Below are positions 31,921 to 43,689 of a stretch of DNA of 64,000 nucleotides, piece by piece. The DNA comes from Auriscalpium vulgare (lineage: Eukaryota > Basidiomycota > Agaricomycetes > Russulales > Auriscalpiaceae), in the NCBI GenBank assembly GCA_019915015.1, contig JAHBBC010000004.1, positions 248,001-312,000 on the forward strand. Direction: 5' to 3'. Made by a program: the position numbers and the translations under genes. Below the pieces are notes generated by a model. The model had not been told where the DNA came from. It saw nothing but the letters and a program-made list of their open reading frames with translations, and did no database searches. Position 1 is the first letter of the stretch. Every line of letters begins with the position of its first letter.

Positions 31921-32212
31921 TGTAGTGTACTCGGACCGGTCGTCCTACTTGGGCATGTGCGGAACCGCGGGTTCCAGACAACGCTCGGAGCTGGGCTGAG
32001 GTGAAGGGGCTGTTCCTGGGGAACAGCCTCGGATCATTGATGGGATGGGATTACATAAGGGTAGCATATATATATCCGTCCTCTCCTTGGGAGAGGACAT
32101 CTTTTGTACTTTCACTACTCGCGCCCCATCGAATCATACTCAGCCCACGTCGATATACGTGGGTACGATTCTACAGGCGTGATCACCTAAGTACAAGGGC
32201 ATCGACGTTACA
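31921..32212 (+). repeat. 3' LTR of right chromovirus (292 bp)
   Basis: Same sequence as 2736-3027 reversed. It lacks the 7-nt hairpin arm seen in both 5' LTRs. Confidence 0.93.
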
Positions 32213-32217
32213 CAAAA
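32213..32217. repeat. Target-site duplication of right chromovirus, right side
   Basis: CAAAA at the start of an A run; partner at 20998-21002. Confidence 0.85.
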
Positions 32218-32557
32218 AAAACATCGCTAGCAATGACGGACCCCGGATACCGGTGTCATGGGGTGTCTCGCCCAGCGCTCATCCTTCAACACCTTCTGGA
32301 TATTGGCAGTGATAATTAGACAGTCGTCCATGCTAGAATGTGTACACTCAGTCACGTCATGGCGATGTGGGTGTGTAGGGCAGCTCACTTCCCCCCCTTG
32401 CCACCCCAAGATCGACACGCACAGCGCATCCTCTCCTACTCCGACCGCACTCCAGCGCTCATTCGCGGCCCTAGACCTGGTCGGATATTTGTGCATATCG
32501 GCCCATGACCGATTATTGTTATTGATTTGGTATTGATTTGGTACACGCCGCGCGCCA

Positions 32558-32566
32558 TATATAGAG
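32558..32566 (+). promoter_or_regulatory. TATA box
   Basis: TATATAGAG, 58 bp before the ATG at 32624. A pyrimidine-rich leader and seven CAC triplets (32602-32622) lie between. Confidence 0.5.
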
Positions 32567-32623
32567 CCTCGCCGCCCCGTCCGATCCTGTGTTTGCTCTC
32601 TCACCACCACCACCACCACCACT

Positions 32624-32816
32624 ATGTCCTCCCCTCGGCGTCCTCGCCTTGTCCTGAGTCCTGACCCTTGCCTCACCATGGCCTTATGCTCAGCTACCGT
32701 GCTACTAGGTCTTGCTGTACGTCTTCCTGCCCCTCTGTTGTGTCCAGCAGTCTCTCACACGAAAGCATGTTTTCTTTCAGTCTCTGCCTTTGGTGGCCGG
32801 TACCCTGTGGGGATAG
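32624..32816 (+). CDS. Small predicted membrane protein
   Basis: ATG follows a TATA box and a CAC-repeat leader. With a GT-AG intron at 32717-32780 (GTACGT...TTTCAG) the product is 42 residues: a basic Pro/Arg-rich head and one hydrophobic segment of about 22 residues, like a tail-anchored small membrane protein. Without splicing the frame runs 98 codons to 32920. I do not recognise the family. Support is the promoter-leader-ATG arrangement and the strong splice signals, not similarity. Confidence 0.42.
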
Positions 32817-34228
32817 CTATGCCATCCTCTCACGTAGTAGAGGCCCTCGGTGAGTTGCCCGGCTACGGCGTGTACCCAAATGTGTCTGACCACGCGCATA
32901 CACTCCAAACCATAGCGTAAGTATGCCTGTATGCGTCAGGAGCAGGCTTCGCGCCCGCGAGCGCGCAGGCGGTACCACTTGCCATGCGTGCCGGGTTTAT
33001 GAGGTGCGTCGTTCTCTTGAATTCCGAGTTGCCTGGTCAATTCTAATTTGATTTGAAGGCGGCTCTGCCAAGTCGCAGCTCCACCGTCTACACTTCCTTT
33101 GCACGCCCTCCTTACGCGTATTCTTGTATCATCTATGCACGTAGCCAATGGGCATGCTGTCGTGTCCAAGTTTGTATAGATATGCACCGGCTGGTGGTTA
33201 CCCTTGCATGCGAGCATCAGTAAAGGCCAAATGTATGCTTGTTTGTCGAGCCCTCGCGTTGTGATGTGCTGGCAAGCGACTCGGAAACGCGACTCGGACG
33301 ATAACATAAAAGATATGATTCCAGAACATATGTGATTATAGCGAAAGAACATCGCTTCCGGCGCACATCTGCGCCTACACCCCGATGCACGCTTATTGCG
33401 TTGAACATCCGATGCCCAGGACCTAGCACCGCATCGACCAGAGCATCGCAGGACTATATCAGCTGGAGATGAATTCCCGACTGACTACGACGCCGGGCTG
33501 CGGAGGACTCTGCCTGCGATGATTTTCCGAGAGCGTCTTCTTCGAACACGGGCATGGAGTCAGCTGAGGTATCTCGCTCAAGTCGTGCAGTCAGATACTC
33601 ACCGTGTCGGTGATGTGTCGGTGCACGCGACGCTGGTCTACACAGGTCCGAGTCCTTCAATCAGCGTGCGGGGCAGCGCACAACGCCGCCATTGCAGTCT
33701 TCCTTGGACGCGCAACGAGCGAGCCAGAATCAAGCGTCAACTTTGGAGAAGGATGTGGACAGAGGGCGGGGGTGGTACGTACGGCAGCAGCGCGGCATCT
33801 TCGCCATGGCCAATGATGCATGGGAGGAACAGGAGTTCCTCTCAACTGATGCACGCGCAACGCTCTGCTGATCATGTGTGCTTTAAAATTCAGACGATTA
33901 ATCAGTGAACAGCGCTTAAGGGATGATGGAAAGAGACGCACTTTGCCTTGATCACGATCGCATCGGCCACTTTAGCATCAAAGCACTGTAATAGTCACAA
34001 CGACAAGTACGCAGCACTTCAGATGTTCGACTGATGAAACGCTGACGTTGCCGACCGTGGATCAAGAGGTGCTCGCTGCCGGCCGTTACGAACGCGGCAC
34101 AAGCGGACATCCGGACGGCGTTCATCTCGACTTCCCGTCCACCTCCAACTCCTCCACCACCATCCCGCAGCCCCCGGGTCAGCTCCTCCTGCCCCCAGTC
34201 CCGCATCAAGCCCTCGCAGTCTGACCCG
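32817..34228. other. Gene-poor DNA
   Basis: No frame with recognisable content. The longest (33519-33908, plus, 129 codons) is compositionally ordinary. The right part likely contains the 3' end region of the F-box gene. Confidence 0.4.
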
Positions 34229-35923
34229 CTAACAAGCATCCTCGCTCCACGACACCCGCGTGCCCGGCAGCGCCGCGCACACGCGCGCCACCCACGCCGC
34301 ATCCACATCGCACTCCGCCACATCCAGCTCCTCCAGGCAGCACCCGGCCGCGGCCCGCCCCGCCAGCTGCTCGCCGATGTCCGCCATCGGTCCCTCGATG
34401 CTGAGGTCCGCGTCGACGAGCGTGAGGACGGCGAGTGCGGGGAAGAGGGGGTGCGGAGCCAGATGCAGCGCTGCGGTGAGCGTGGCGACCGCGTTGCATT
34501 TGACTGTGAGTCGGCGCAGACCGGGCACGAGGGGCGAGATATCCAGCCATGCGCGGTCGTCAAAAACATCGGCCCCTACTGTGAGATCCTGCAGATGCGC
34601 TGAGGACAGACACTTGACGGCCATCATCGCATGGTCTTTGACAGATTCATCTTTGTGGGTAGTCCACTGCACGGTCAGTGGCTGGTGCGTCGTATTCTCG
34701 CCTCTCCTAGGAACAATCACGATTTCGTCCTTTGAGCAGATTGCGAGGCTCAGGCCGGTTATGGCACTGTCCCTGGGCGATGACGAGATGGCGTGAGAAT
34801 GTGTAGATGTGAGGGCGACTGGAAAGAAGGCTTCCATGCGCCCCAGCTTCCCATCGCGCGTGATGTGACAGTCGACGACAGCCTGGCCTGGGAGTGCCAG
34901 GCGACGCAAGAGCATTGCAGACTCCGTGGGCCTTGCCGTAACCTCTAGGCAGTCCAATTTTGGGAGGACCACCTGGGGAAGCTGTCCGTCGTCGATGGCC
35001 AGAAGCTCCTCTTGGTTGCACTCGAAGTTGATCGCCAGCCGCTGAAGATTGCGCATACACCCCATAGAAGCGAGATCCACGTTAAAGCAGTCCTCGGAAG
35101 AATACCAGGAAGACAGTCGCAGGCTGGTGAGATGTGTGCAAAAAGGCGGTATATAGTTATCGGTGGAGTCGAAGGAAAGGTGCCGCATCGACGGTGTCCC
35201 TCCCAGAAAACCCATAGGAATCGAACAATGAGGTTCAACGGTGAAAACGAGCGTGTGGAGACGCGGTGCGTCTACAGATAGAGCGAGAAGTTCCTGATCG
35301 TTCAGGTCAGCCCAAATGGACAGATCGCTCGTGCGATACATGTTGTCCACTATGAATGAGAGCTTCCAGGCGTCCAACGATCCCGGACAAGTGATAGCGA
35401 GCGGAACGTGTCGCGCGCGTGTAGCAAAGGTGGCTGCCCATTTAGGTCCGATATCGAGGAAGATGCTCGCCCAGAGGCCCGCGTGCTGGATGGCTACTTG
35501 CCGCCAGCGCCGGCATATATGCGTCACCACGATACACCGGATGTTGTACGGGTAGCCATGCGCAGCCTTCCCCGTAAAGCGGAGCTCTGGAAGGTAGCCA
35601 AAAACGATTGCGAGGACTTCGGGCGGGAGACGGCCAATGGGGATCAGAGTGTTGTGCTGTTGACGCAGTGCGCGCACCGAGGAGTCCGTGGCTTCGTCGT
35701 GCGCGGCACTAATCTCCTGTCTGGCCTGCTCAATTGAGACCTCGTGAAGCTCGCGCTGTGCCCTGCGCGCAGCTTGTGCATTGCAGAGGGCGAGCTCCGC
35801 GGTATCGATGCTGTCCAGGGTCGTGTATGCGTTGAGAGGGACGTAGGGGATGGCCTCGAATTGGGGCCCAATGGAGCGCGCAGCATCCATCCAGATTGAC
35901 TCGGACTGGCCATGGTAGCCCAT
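34229..35923 (-). CDS. F-box protein with leucine-rich C-terminal half
   Basis: 564 codons, single exon, ATG at 35921-35923. An upstream in-frame extension to 35977 has only a TTG. F-box near residues 95-145: LPPEVLAIVFGYLP, then HICRRWRQVA and GLWASIFLDIG, the usual layout of basidiomycete F-box proteins. Before it comes a helical segment with the AARRAQRELHE pattern. After it come irregular leucine-rich stretches (LRRLTVKCN, CLEELDVAECD). F-box proteins bind Skp1 and bring substrates to SCF ubiquitin ligases; the target is unknown. Such genes form large, fast-changing families in Agaricomycetes. No lesion is seen. Confidence 0.85.
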   Translation of the reverse strand: MGYHGQSESIWMDAARSIGPQFEAIPYVPLNAYTTLDSIDTAELALCNAQAARRAQRELHEVSIEQARQEISAAHDEATDSSVRALRQQHNTLIPIGRLPPEVLAIVFGYLPELRFTGKAAHGYPYNIRCIVVTHICRRWRQVAIQHAGLWASIFLDIGPKWAATFATRARHVPLAITCPGSLDAWKLSFIVDNMYRTSDLSIWADLNDQELLALSVDAPRLHTLVFTVEPHCSIPMGFLGGTPSMRHLSFDSTDNYIPPFCTHLTSLRLSSWYSSEDCFNVDLASMGCMRNLQRLAINFECNQEELLAIDDGQLPQVVLPKLDCLEVTARPTESAMLLRRLALPGQAVVDCHITRDGKLGRMEAFFPVALTSTHSHAISSSPRDSAITGLSLAICSKDEIVIVPRRGENTTHQPLTVQWTTHKDESVKDHAMMAVKCLSSAHLQDLTVGADVFDDRAWLDISPLVPGLRRLTVKCNAVATLTAALHLAPHPLFPALAVLTLVDADLSIEGPMADIGEQLAGRAAAGCCLEELDVAECDVDAAWVARVCAALPGTRVSWSEDAC

Positions 35924-38900
35924 GTCAGTGTAGCGCGAGCTGTCCGTGCTGTCAAAAATAGGGTTGTTAAGGGGCAATATGTGCTAACCTTTCGCTCGCA
36001 ATGTCTTGGCTAGACATGGCCATTCTTGATGAATGACGCTTGTGAAAGTGCTATGGGACGTAGGATATGTTGCTGAGGTCGTGGCAGAGCAGATACAGAG
36101 ACCAAATGTTGGCGGTAGAGGATATATAGGTGAAGAGAACAGGCCACCGGCGCGCGGAAGGGAATCCGATCCGTGGGAATTGCGCCGGTCCGGCCGTAGC
36201 GGGAACTTGCGCGCTCCCTTGCTCGCAGCTACCTCCATGACTCCATCTCATCGCGCAAACAGACAGCCCTACCTCTCACAGCCTCATCCATGCAATGAAG
36301 CATGAATACACGTTGCCACTGGGGCGCTACGTGCTTGGCTCGGTGAATTTGCTCGACGTGCTGTCGGGATAGCTTGGCTCGGAGGGATGCATAATCTCAC
36401 AGATTCAGACAACGTCAGCTACGATAGAGCGGCATGTCGTCGAGGATTGTGTGGACCGCGCAGGGAGAATTTTTTTGATTAATGAATGGTACGTATCCTA
36501 GTTGACTTTGTGGTCGAGCGCAGGGTCATGGCTTATAACACTGCGCTTACATAGCGGGTTCAGCGGCTTTCGCTCTACATCTGGTTCGCTTCTGAATTGC
36601 ACAGGCATCGACGCGCATCAAGCGCCGTCAGCGGTTGCTCGACAGATATGTGCAAGTTTGATTGCCTCTCGGTGCCGTCGAACTGACCAATCGGGATAGT
36701 GGCCTATCCGACAGCACGACAATCTGCCCTGCTTTACCCCTCGATACCATCTGGGCCCGCCCTACGCGGTTGTTTCGGATCCTCGACTATAACCGCAGAA
36801 CTCCCACACGCGTTCTCTTATTCGTGAATCGTCTGCTCAATTGACAGGCTAATTGCTCCCGGAGCTGGTGCTCTGGACGAGCGTCACATAATCGTACGCC
36901 AAGGATCAAACCGCTCAGAGAATGGCGGCCCCCAGGCATGTCGGCGAAGTGGGTGACAGCACGAGCACATACATAGGCAGGCTTTTCCCAAGCGCCGGCA
37001 CACTTATTTATCAATAAAGTGTATCTACTGCACCGCTCGCGTTGGGCTTGTGCTATTACTAGCCACAACAATTCCATCATTGCGTCGAAAATACGACTGA
37101 TGATGCGAGAACAGCACTACCACCCCACATTTCGGAACTCGACGCCGGTGAGCGCGCATCATAGTGCATGAAAAGAGCCAGTAAGCATTGCGGACAAAGT
37201 GGACAAAGAACAAAGCATGGGTATGTGAAAAGTAGCGCCACCGCTCGACATGTCGGTTGCGCCCCCGTGGTGGTCACTTCCACCGGCACTCTTGCGGATC
37301 CAGCCCGCATTTCGATGCTTGCTGTGTGAATTTTCGTTCTTATGCCCACCGAAGCAGCCTAAGAAATGCGCTGCGCTGGCACTATGCAGCGGAACGCGCA
37401 CGCCCAGTGCTGATGAAAATGCCCAGCGACAATGGGGGGAGGGAGGTACAGATGAGCGCTTGATGGGTGAGCGGGTGTTTGGGCGCGGGAGGATGGAAGA
37501 CGGAATGGGAAAGGGAAGCGGAGCAAACGGCGGGCTCAGCTTGATAACAGATCGCACGGGAAAGCCCACTCGCACAGCAGCTTCGACGACCTCGCCCCTC
37601 GCCCCGCCAAACCAAATTGTTTCCTCGGCGTAGCGTCACGCAGCGGGACCCACGCGGAGTGAATGGATAAGCCTGCCTATTGGAGGAGATATTGACAAGT
37701 CAGCGGGTGCGACAGCTATGGGACAGAGGAATGGGGACCGGATGATGCTAGATAGAAAGATGGCACGCTGTTGACCTTTCGCTGGCATCGCAAGCGCGGG
37801 TGACAGAGAATGAGACGGACATGCGCAATTGTAAATAGAGCAAGAACGCACCGTATCTATAGCGAAAGAGAATGCTTCACCGTGTTGCATGGACCCAGCC
37901 ATCTAAAAAGCGAATCGAGCGCCGGGTGCTGTTGATGAGTTGGTCGAGTCCGGGGACGTTCGACTGGGACCAACTTGGCTCGCCGCAACATCCCCGGGCC
38001 CGCGCGCCTCCCCAAACCACCTACTCCCAGATCATGACCTGTGAATCGTCTTGCAGTATCAGGCGAGAGAGTTGGATATGTTGCGGAGTATTAGAGGGGA
38101 TGGCGCGACGGTGAACGGGTCTTTGGGTGGCGTGGGGGTGAGGTGTGCAAGGTCGATGGATAGATTGGTACGAGTAGATGCACGCAATGCCATGGGAGGC
38201 TTCTGCAGACCCGGCGATCAGAGTGAAAGGTAGGATGAGAGTGTTAAGTAGCTGCCAGTGGTGCAGGGCGACTGCGGGATTAGACGGACCTCGGACACCG
38301 TGTGGCGCGTGTTCGGCCCGCTGCCGCCCTTCTCTCGCACCGCCCACCGAGTCCTTCAGTTTGTTTGCCCATGGATACAGGACTCGCTCCCTAGGCCGTC
38401 CAAGGAAAATGGTGCGTGGTATTTCTCATTGATTGCCTCCAGTGCTTACCATTGTTATCCCATGATACATACGCGCGTCCCTCGCTGGCATCGTTGCCTG
38501 CACCGCTCGCCCTAACCCGCACACTGCTCACGCCGCACCTCCTCTGACATCTTGCATATCTTATGTGCATCGACATTCGCTGTCTTAATGGCAATGGGCG
38601 CCGTTCAACATGACGTGCCGCCGCAGTGATGTTTGGCGCCCGACAGGTCTTCTTTCCTCGTTGACCGCTTTCTGATAACTGTTTCTTGTGTTTTCCCTCC
38701 GCAGAACCTTGCCATGGTCTAGCACCGCACATCCTAGGAGACGTTCTCAGCGGGACTCCGGGCTCATATCCCTCGGATGGCGCATGGTTCTCGGTACGTT
38801 GCCAGCGTCGTCTTCATCCTTCACATCGCTGATGATCGGCTCCAACATCTGCAGGCCCCGGCCCCTTTGGCTCGTCAAGCTTATCAACTTGGCGTCGCCA

Positions 38901-39170
38901 GGCCTGTTTCTTCCCCCCTCAGCTGCGTATGCAGCTTATACCGTGCGAACCGCCTCTGACGCGTCTTTGCAGCTCATTTTACTCCTCGGCCTGTTGGCTT
39001 GGTTTGACCTGGCAAATGCTCGACCGGACGCACACCTCTGCACTGCCAGAGTCGCGCAGTGGAAGACAGCGCGGGACTGGTCTGCCGGTTGGCGTCCTGC
39101 CCTCTGCTATGACATGCGACGCAGTCGCTTTTCTGTGGGCCGTTCCGAGGACTATGTATGCATATTCACG
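35924..39170. other. Gene-poor DNA upstream of the F-box gene
   Basis: A TATATATCC-like element at about 36118-36127 (minus strand) could serve the F-box gene. Frames of 80-175 codons occur (for example 38688-39215 plus) but none resembles a known protein, and opposite-strand frames are equally long. I see no supported gene. Confidence 0.4.
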
Positions 39171-39172
39171 TC

Positions 39173-39372
39173 GCGTTTAGCGCGGCCCGCCATACCTGTG
39201 CCCGGTCAGATTTAGCGGTGGTTCGTCGGCGCAACCGCACGGGTCGAACCTCCGCACCGTCCGGGCATGCATGCGGTGCACATTTAGCAGGGCCGGCCAT
39301 AGCCGTGCCTTCTCTGATTTGGCGGTGGTTCATCGGCACAACTGGCCAGTTCGAGCTACCAGGGCAGAGGCA
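39173..39372 (+). repeat. Diverged tandem duplication, about 100-bp unit
   Basis: Two units share TTTAGC(G/A)(C/G)GGCC(C/G)GCCATA...GTGCC and GATTT(A/G)GCGGTGGTTC(G/A)TCGGC(G/A)CAAC, with about 20 per cent differences. A further related stretch (AATCAACAC...CCACATCC...GTGCCC) occurs at 39383-39465 and again at 40268-40342, so this region is built from old repeats. Confidence 0.5.
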
Positions 39373-40160
39373 ACGGCCGTTTAATCAACACCCTCACCTT
39401 GAGCTTCCCGCCCTTTCCTGCGGCGCCGTGGAATTTCCACATCCCCTGTGCCCTCGGCGCTGCGCCGTCACTGCAGGCTAGCTAGCTGCCAACTTCCTCT
39501 GCTCCCAGTCTGGGAAGGAGTTGGGAAGGTTGTGGCTGCGTAGCACCATCAAATGATGTACATATGTTGCCGGCAACTCCCGACTGTGTGCCGGTTCATC
39601 TGTGCTGTTCGAGGGACTCGAATTCGGGTCACCACTGCGCGCAAGCGCTACAGTTTAGGGAGGTGGGTGGGTCGAAAAAACTCAGTGTGAGAGCCTCGGG
39701 GAACGATGTGGTCGAGGTCGAAGAGCGCTCGACCTTCCCCGACGCGACGCGATTTCCTCTTTCGCGCTCTCGCACTCTCACGTCATCGCATCACGTCGCT
39801 GCCTCGCGACGTCACGGGGCTTAGATAGCCCTCGCAGAAGCTGCGCTTCATCAGATAGGATGACTCGGGCTCTTGTGCCGATGGTTAACGACACCCTGGC
39901 AACCGGCTTGCGCACCTCACCCCTAGCTAGCCCCGCTGCCGCTCCCTTGCAGAAAATCATCTTTGCGCCCGCTGTTAACGCATCCTCCGCTTCTCACCCA
40001 CCTGGCCCCCCCTGCGCTGTTCTCATGGGCCCAGCAAGAGGCCACGGACGTGGGCGGGCAGCCCACCGTGCAGATGCCTCCGACCGCCTCCGACTGGTGC
40101 GACTGGTTCCAGTCGTCGGGAACCACCCAGGCGCCCCACCGGCGTGCGGCGCCTGGGATT

Positions 40161-40175
40161 GGGGGGGGGGGGGGG
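40161..40175 (+). repeat. Run of 15 G
   Basis: Homopolymer followed by TTTGGGGAGGGGG. It could form a G-quadruplex and is a likely sequencing or length-variable spot. Confidence 0.8.
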
Positions 40176-42480
40176 TTTGGGGAGGGGGAGTTGTCGTGCG
40201 TTCACTAGTGGGCGACGGCCGTTCGTCTTTAACATCTGATAGCCGGCTGTGGATATCACACACCTGTACAATCAACACTTTGAGCTTTCTGCCACGCAGT
40301 GAAATGTCCACATCCTCTGTGCCCCTGGCACTGTTGAAATTCAACACCCACTGCAGACCTTGCTGACTCAGGCTCTTGATGGTGCGACTGACTTGCATTT
40401 GCACATCAGCAAAACCGTCGAAAAATGTTATCCCATTATAATGCATGACAATGCTCGTAATCGGCTGATATCCGTGTGTGGCTGTCATGCGCCCCCCTAC
40501 ATTATCGAGGAACTCAAATTTCGGACATACCGCGACCTGGTTGTCAGATGGTCGCTCGCTGTGAGGGCGCCCGGGGTATTATAATCCATGTTCACACAAC
40601 GAGGGGATAATCATCGGATGTCATTCAGTACTACTACTACATACAGGCCAGGGCAGTGATTACAATACATGACAACGAGACACGAGAGCGGACCCGAGAC
40701 CTCAGTACCAGGCAACTGAGGCAAGCGGCAAGATGATCCTGGTCGCGCGATCCTGAAGACGGGTGAGCTCGGGCAAAGAGGACGAAAACATAGAACATAC
40801 TGCTCTGCCAATCGGGCGTCGTCTCGAGAAGCACTCCGCGCTTTCGGCACTTCAACCGCGCTTTGCTTGGCCTTGTCGAGACGACAACCTTGCCATGTAC
40901 TGACGTCGGGACCGCTCGCCGGGAGGAACACTGAAGTAGGGAGGATGTTAGGACTACATAAACAGCATGGTATCCAAGCAAGCTCACGTACCCAAACTCC
41001 TGCGCACTCCTGACCCTGTTGGCGGCGAGAGTACTGGGGAGCATAACCTTCATCAGCTTGGCGCATATATGCGCATAAATCGGGACACATACCTAACACT
41101 CGAGTACTCGCATTCAAGACGGCGCTCGGCGCGTTGGAGAGCTCGCTGCAATAAATCTTGCCAAAGAGAGAAAGGATGAGTACATGCACGCAGCACAGGG
41201 CACTGAGCATGTGCTCACTATCAGTTGGACGCCCGGCTTGTTGTTGAGTAGGGATTGGGACCATGCCAAATGAGAGAAAAGATATGGAACTCAAAACGGA
41301 GGGAGAACAAGGGGGGCGTCATAGAGAGATGGTGGTGGTAGGAGGGAGAGTAGGATATGGGTCTTCGCACTAGTCCGAGTCGCGCGCACTGGAGAATGGA
41401 GTCACAATGTGACATGACGCGATTGATGCCATCACGTGCCGTCTTGCAGCAAATCGTGAACGGTGAAGTCGTGCGTTCACCTTCAAATCGTACATCTACC
41501 CCGCTCTCGGCACCTACCACCAAGCTTCCGCCCTTCATCCCTCCGCGACGTCCGCCACGACGCTTCTGTGGCCCCTGCGCTGTGCCAGGTGACACTCAGT
41601 CTATCGTTCGACCTCGACACTCAAAATCTGGCTGCTCGAGCTCCATTTCACAACCTCTCATTGTGTCGCACAATCACAGCAGCCCCGTCCCCATCAGCAA
41701 CTCTCCCCAATGCGCGGCGCCACCCTCGTGCTGCCAGCTCTGTGCTGCGCGCCCTACACTCGCGCCCCAACAATGCTCCCCGACACGCCGCGCACGCTTC
41801 AAGCCTCTGTGCAATCGACAAATGAGACCAGGACGAGACAGGTGCGTTCCGCTTTGACACGTTTCTCTGATTACGCACCGAGCTGACTATCGTGCGTAGT
41901 GGACAGGCTGGTTCTTCCGCGGCATTCCTATCAATTTGCAGCCTCGCCATCCCCTGCCGGCCGCGCAACATCACTTTCCAGCGACCCGCGATATTTTCGA
42001 GGTGCTCGTAGCGAGCGTCGCTATCGTGCGCAGCTATAAGCGAGTGCGGAGCGTGGAGGCATCCGCATGGGCTGAAAATTCTGGCGAGAATATATGGAGC
42101 CGGCCTTGCACATCACGGCAATACGCGCTGTTCGGGGCTCCTGTAAGTCACAATCTCGTCTTGTTGAGCCGTCGCGCTCACAAACTGTCCCTGCCTCAGT
42201 TGCCCGCCCTATGTACTTTACTCCGCCGAGCACACCGAAGCAGCCCGGCGGCATTGCCTCGCCATCAGCCTCGCTACCGAGTGTAAACCTAGCTCGGTTT
42301 TCTGCGCGCCCGCGTCGAGGGTGCTCGTCCGACAGCATCGCGCGCCGCTCCCATGGCATAGCGGTCCGCTTATATGCCCACCGTGCAACCCACGAGCGAG
42401 GAGCGGTACGTTGCATCCACCCTGTTTGCTATAGCGCCTTGCTGACCGTGTGTGTATAGTATACACTAGGATGACGCGCA
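40176..42480. other. Gene-poor DNA
   Basis: Frames up to 227 codons (40611-41294, minus) occur, but their composition looks random and no motif or splice chain supports a gene. Confidence 0.35.
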
Positions 42481-42489
42481 GGGACGGAA

Positions 42490-43250
42490 GCAGGCTTCCA
42501 GCCTCCCATGAGACCAGTTCGACCTCCAGCAAGAGCTCACCAATGTGAAGGGCAGAGGACCGCCGGCTGCCGCGCTTCGGTTCCCCACTCACGCCTGAGG
42601 GTCGCGAGCACACGGATCTGCTCACACTGCATGATCGGCAGGACGACAACGTCTTCAGCAATCACGCGGCGTCCACGAACCGGAAGCGGGGTGACACGTA
42701 TGTGATGTTCTCCGCCGACGGCGAGTACGACTTGTCGTCGCCTGTGTCTGTTCCTCGGCGGTCGCTCTCTGATGTTCTCACGCCCCTTCTTGGCGCCGAA
42801 CAACCTGAGTATCGAGGTCGAAGCCCTCTAGCAGCGCCTTGCCCATGCGCAGCACGAGATCAATAAACTCAAGGGCACCCTCCAGCGCGAAGAGGAGCTG
42901 GATATTGAGTACCAAACGCCTCGCGTCGTCCGTCGCTGGGCACGGCCTCGGCGCCGAGGAGAACGTCGGCGACGAAGAGCAGGAGAACAAGGAGCCACGT
43001 GCGGGCAAGAATCGACGGGGCGCGCGGGCGCGGGCTCATACATCAGCGGCTCGAGAACGCGGCGCGCGGCCCGGCGTCAGAGTATACGATAGGCGGGAGA
43101 TGTCACCGCCATGCCCCCACCCTCCGTGCAGTCCACCCCAACCTACACCACGGCAGCGCGGAGGCCGCCGACCGGCTCGCTCCCGCGTAACCGCTCCCCG
43201 CTCGGCAACGCCGTCGTCGCGCGGGCGGCGCAGTATGCCAGGAGGCGCTT
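42490..43250 (+). pseudogene. Decayed coiled-coil protein gene
   Basis: Protein-like pieces follow each other in changing frames: EHTDLLTLHDRQDDNVF...YVMFSADGEYDLSSPVSVPRRSLSDVLTPLLG (42600-42810), then a heptad-like stretch with QRLAHAQHEINKLKGTL (about 42835-42890), then GLGAEENVGDEEQENKEP (42950-43005), then a Ser/Pro/Arg-rich tail (43111-43250). Frame changes and stops separate them, so the gene is dead. I cannot name the family; coiled-coil cytoskeletal or signalling proteins are possible. Evidence is reading-frame character only. Confidence 0.4.
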
Positions 43251-43689
43251 GCAACGCAAGGTCAGCAGCTCGGGCGTCAATCTAGCGCGCAAAAGTGCGG
43301 CGGAATTCACGACTGACACACACATGGTTCTTCCCGGCTCGCCCGTCGACACTTACTACAGCGCCCAATGCGAACGAACCGCAAGACATCCACTGGCAGT
43401 CAGCCTGTGCCAGGCCTCGCTCTCACAAACCATCCCTGTCCCAAGCTCACTCCCCACGCCCTGATTACACGCAAGGCCAGCGAGCATTGCGCTCCTCTGC
43501 ACGCGCCCGGTCTTCCTGCCGCTTTCCGCTACCTCACTTTGTGCCGCATTGTGAGATTGGGACCGCGACGAGGCCGGGCGGCATGACCGCCGATGCCAGC
43601 CGCGTAGAACGTGCATATCAACTGCCCGCAGATTTAGTCAACCCTCCCAGTTTCGCGGCGCGTTACAATCACGCAGGAAAATTGGGCGC

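Larger units (their letters stand above)
21003..32212 (+). mobile_element. Ty3/Gypsy chromovirus, right copy
   Basis: 11,210 bp, LTRs 21003-21301 and 31921-32212, flanked by the target duplication CAAAA (20998-21002 and 32213-32217). Contents: gag-protease, TGA, pol with chromodomain, third ORF, polypurine tract. All ORFs are full length except for a one-base loss in a C run (25878-25881; the left copy has five Cs) that shifts the frame near the pol start. It lies about 50 bp right of the hAT and in opposite orientation to the left copy. Confidence 0.95.
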
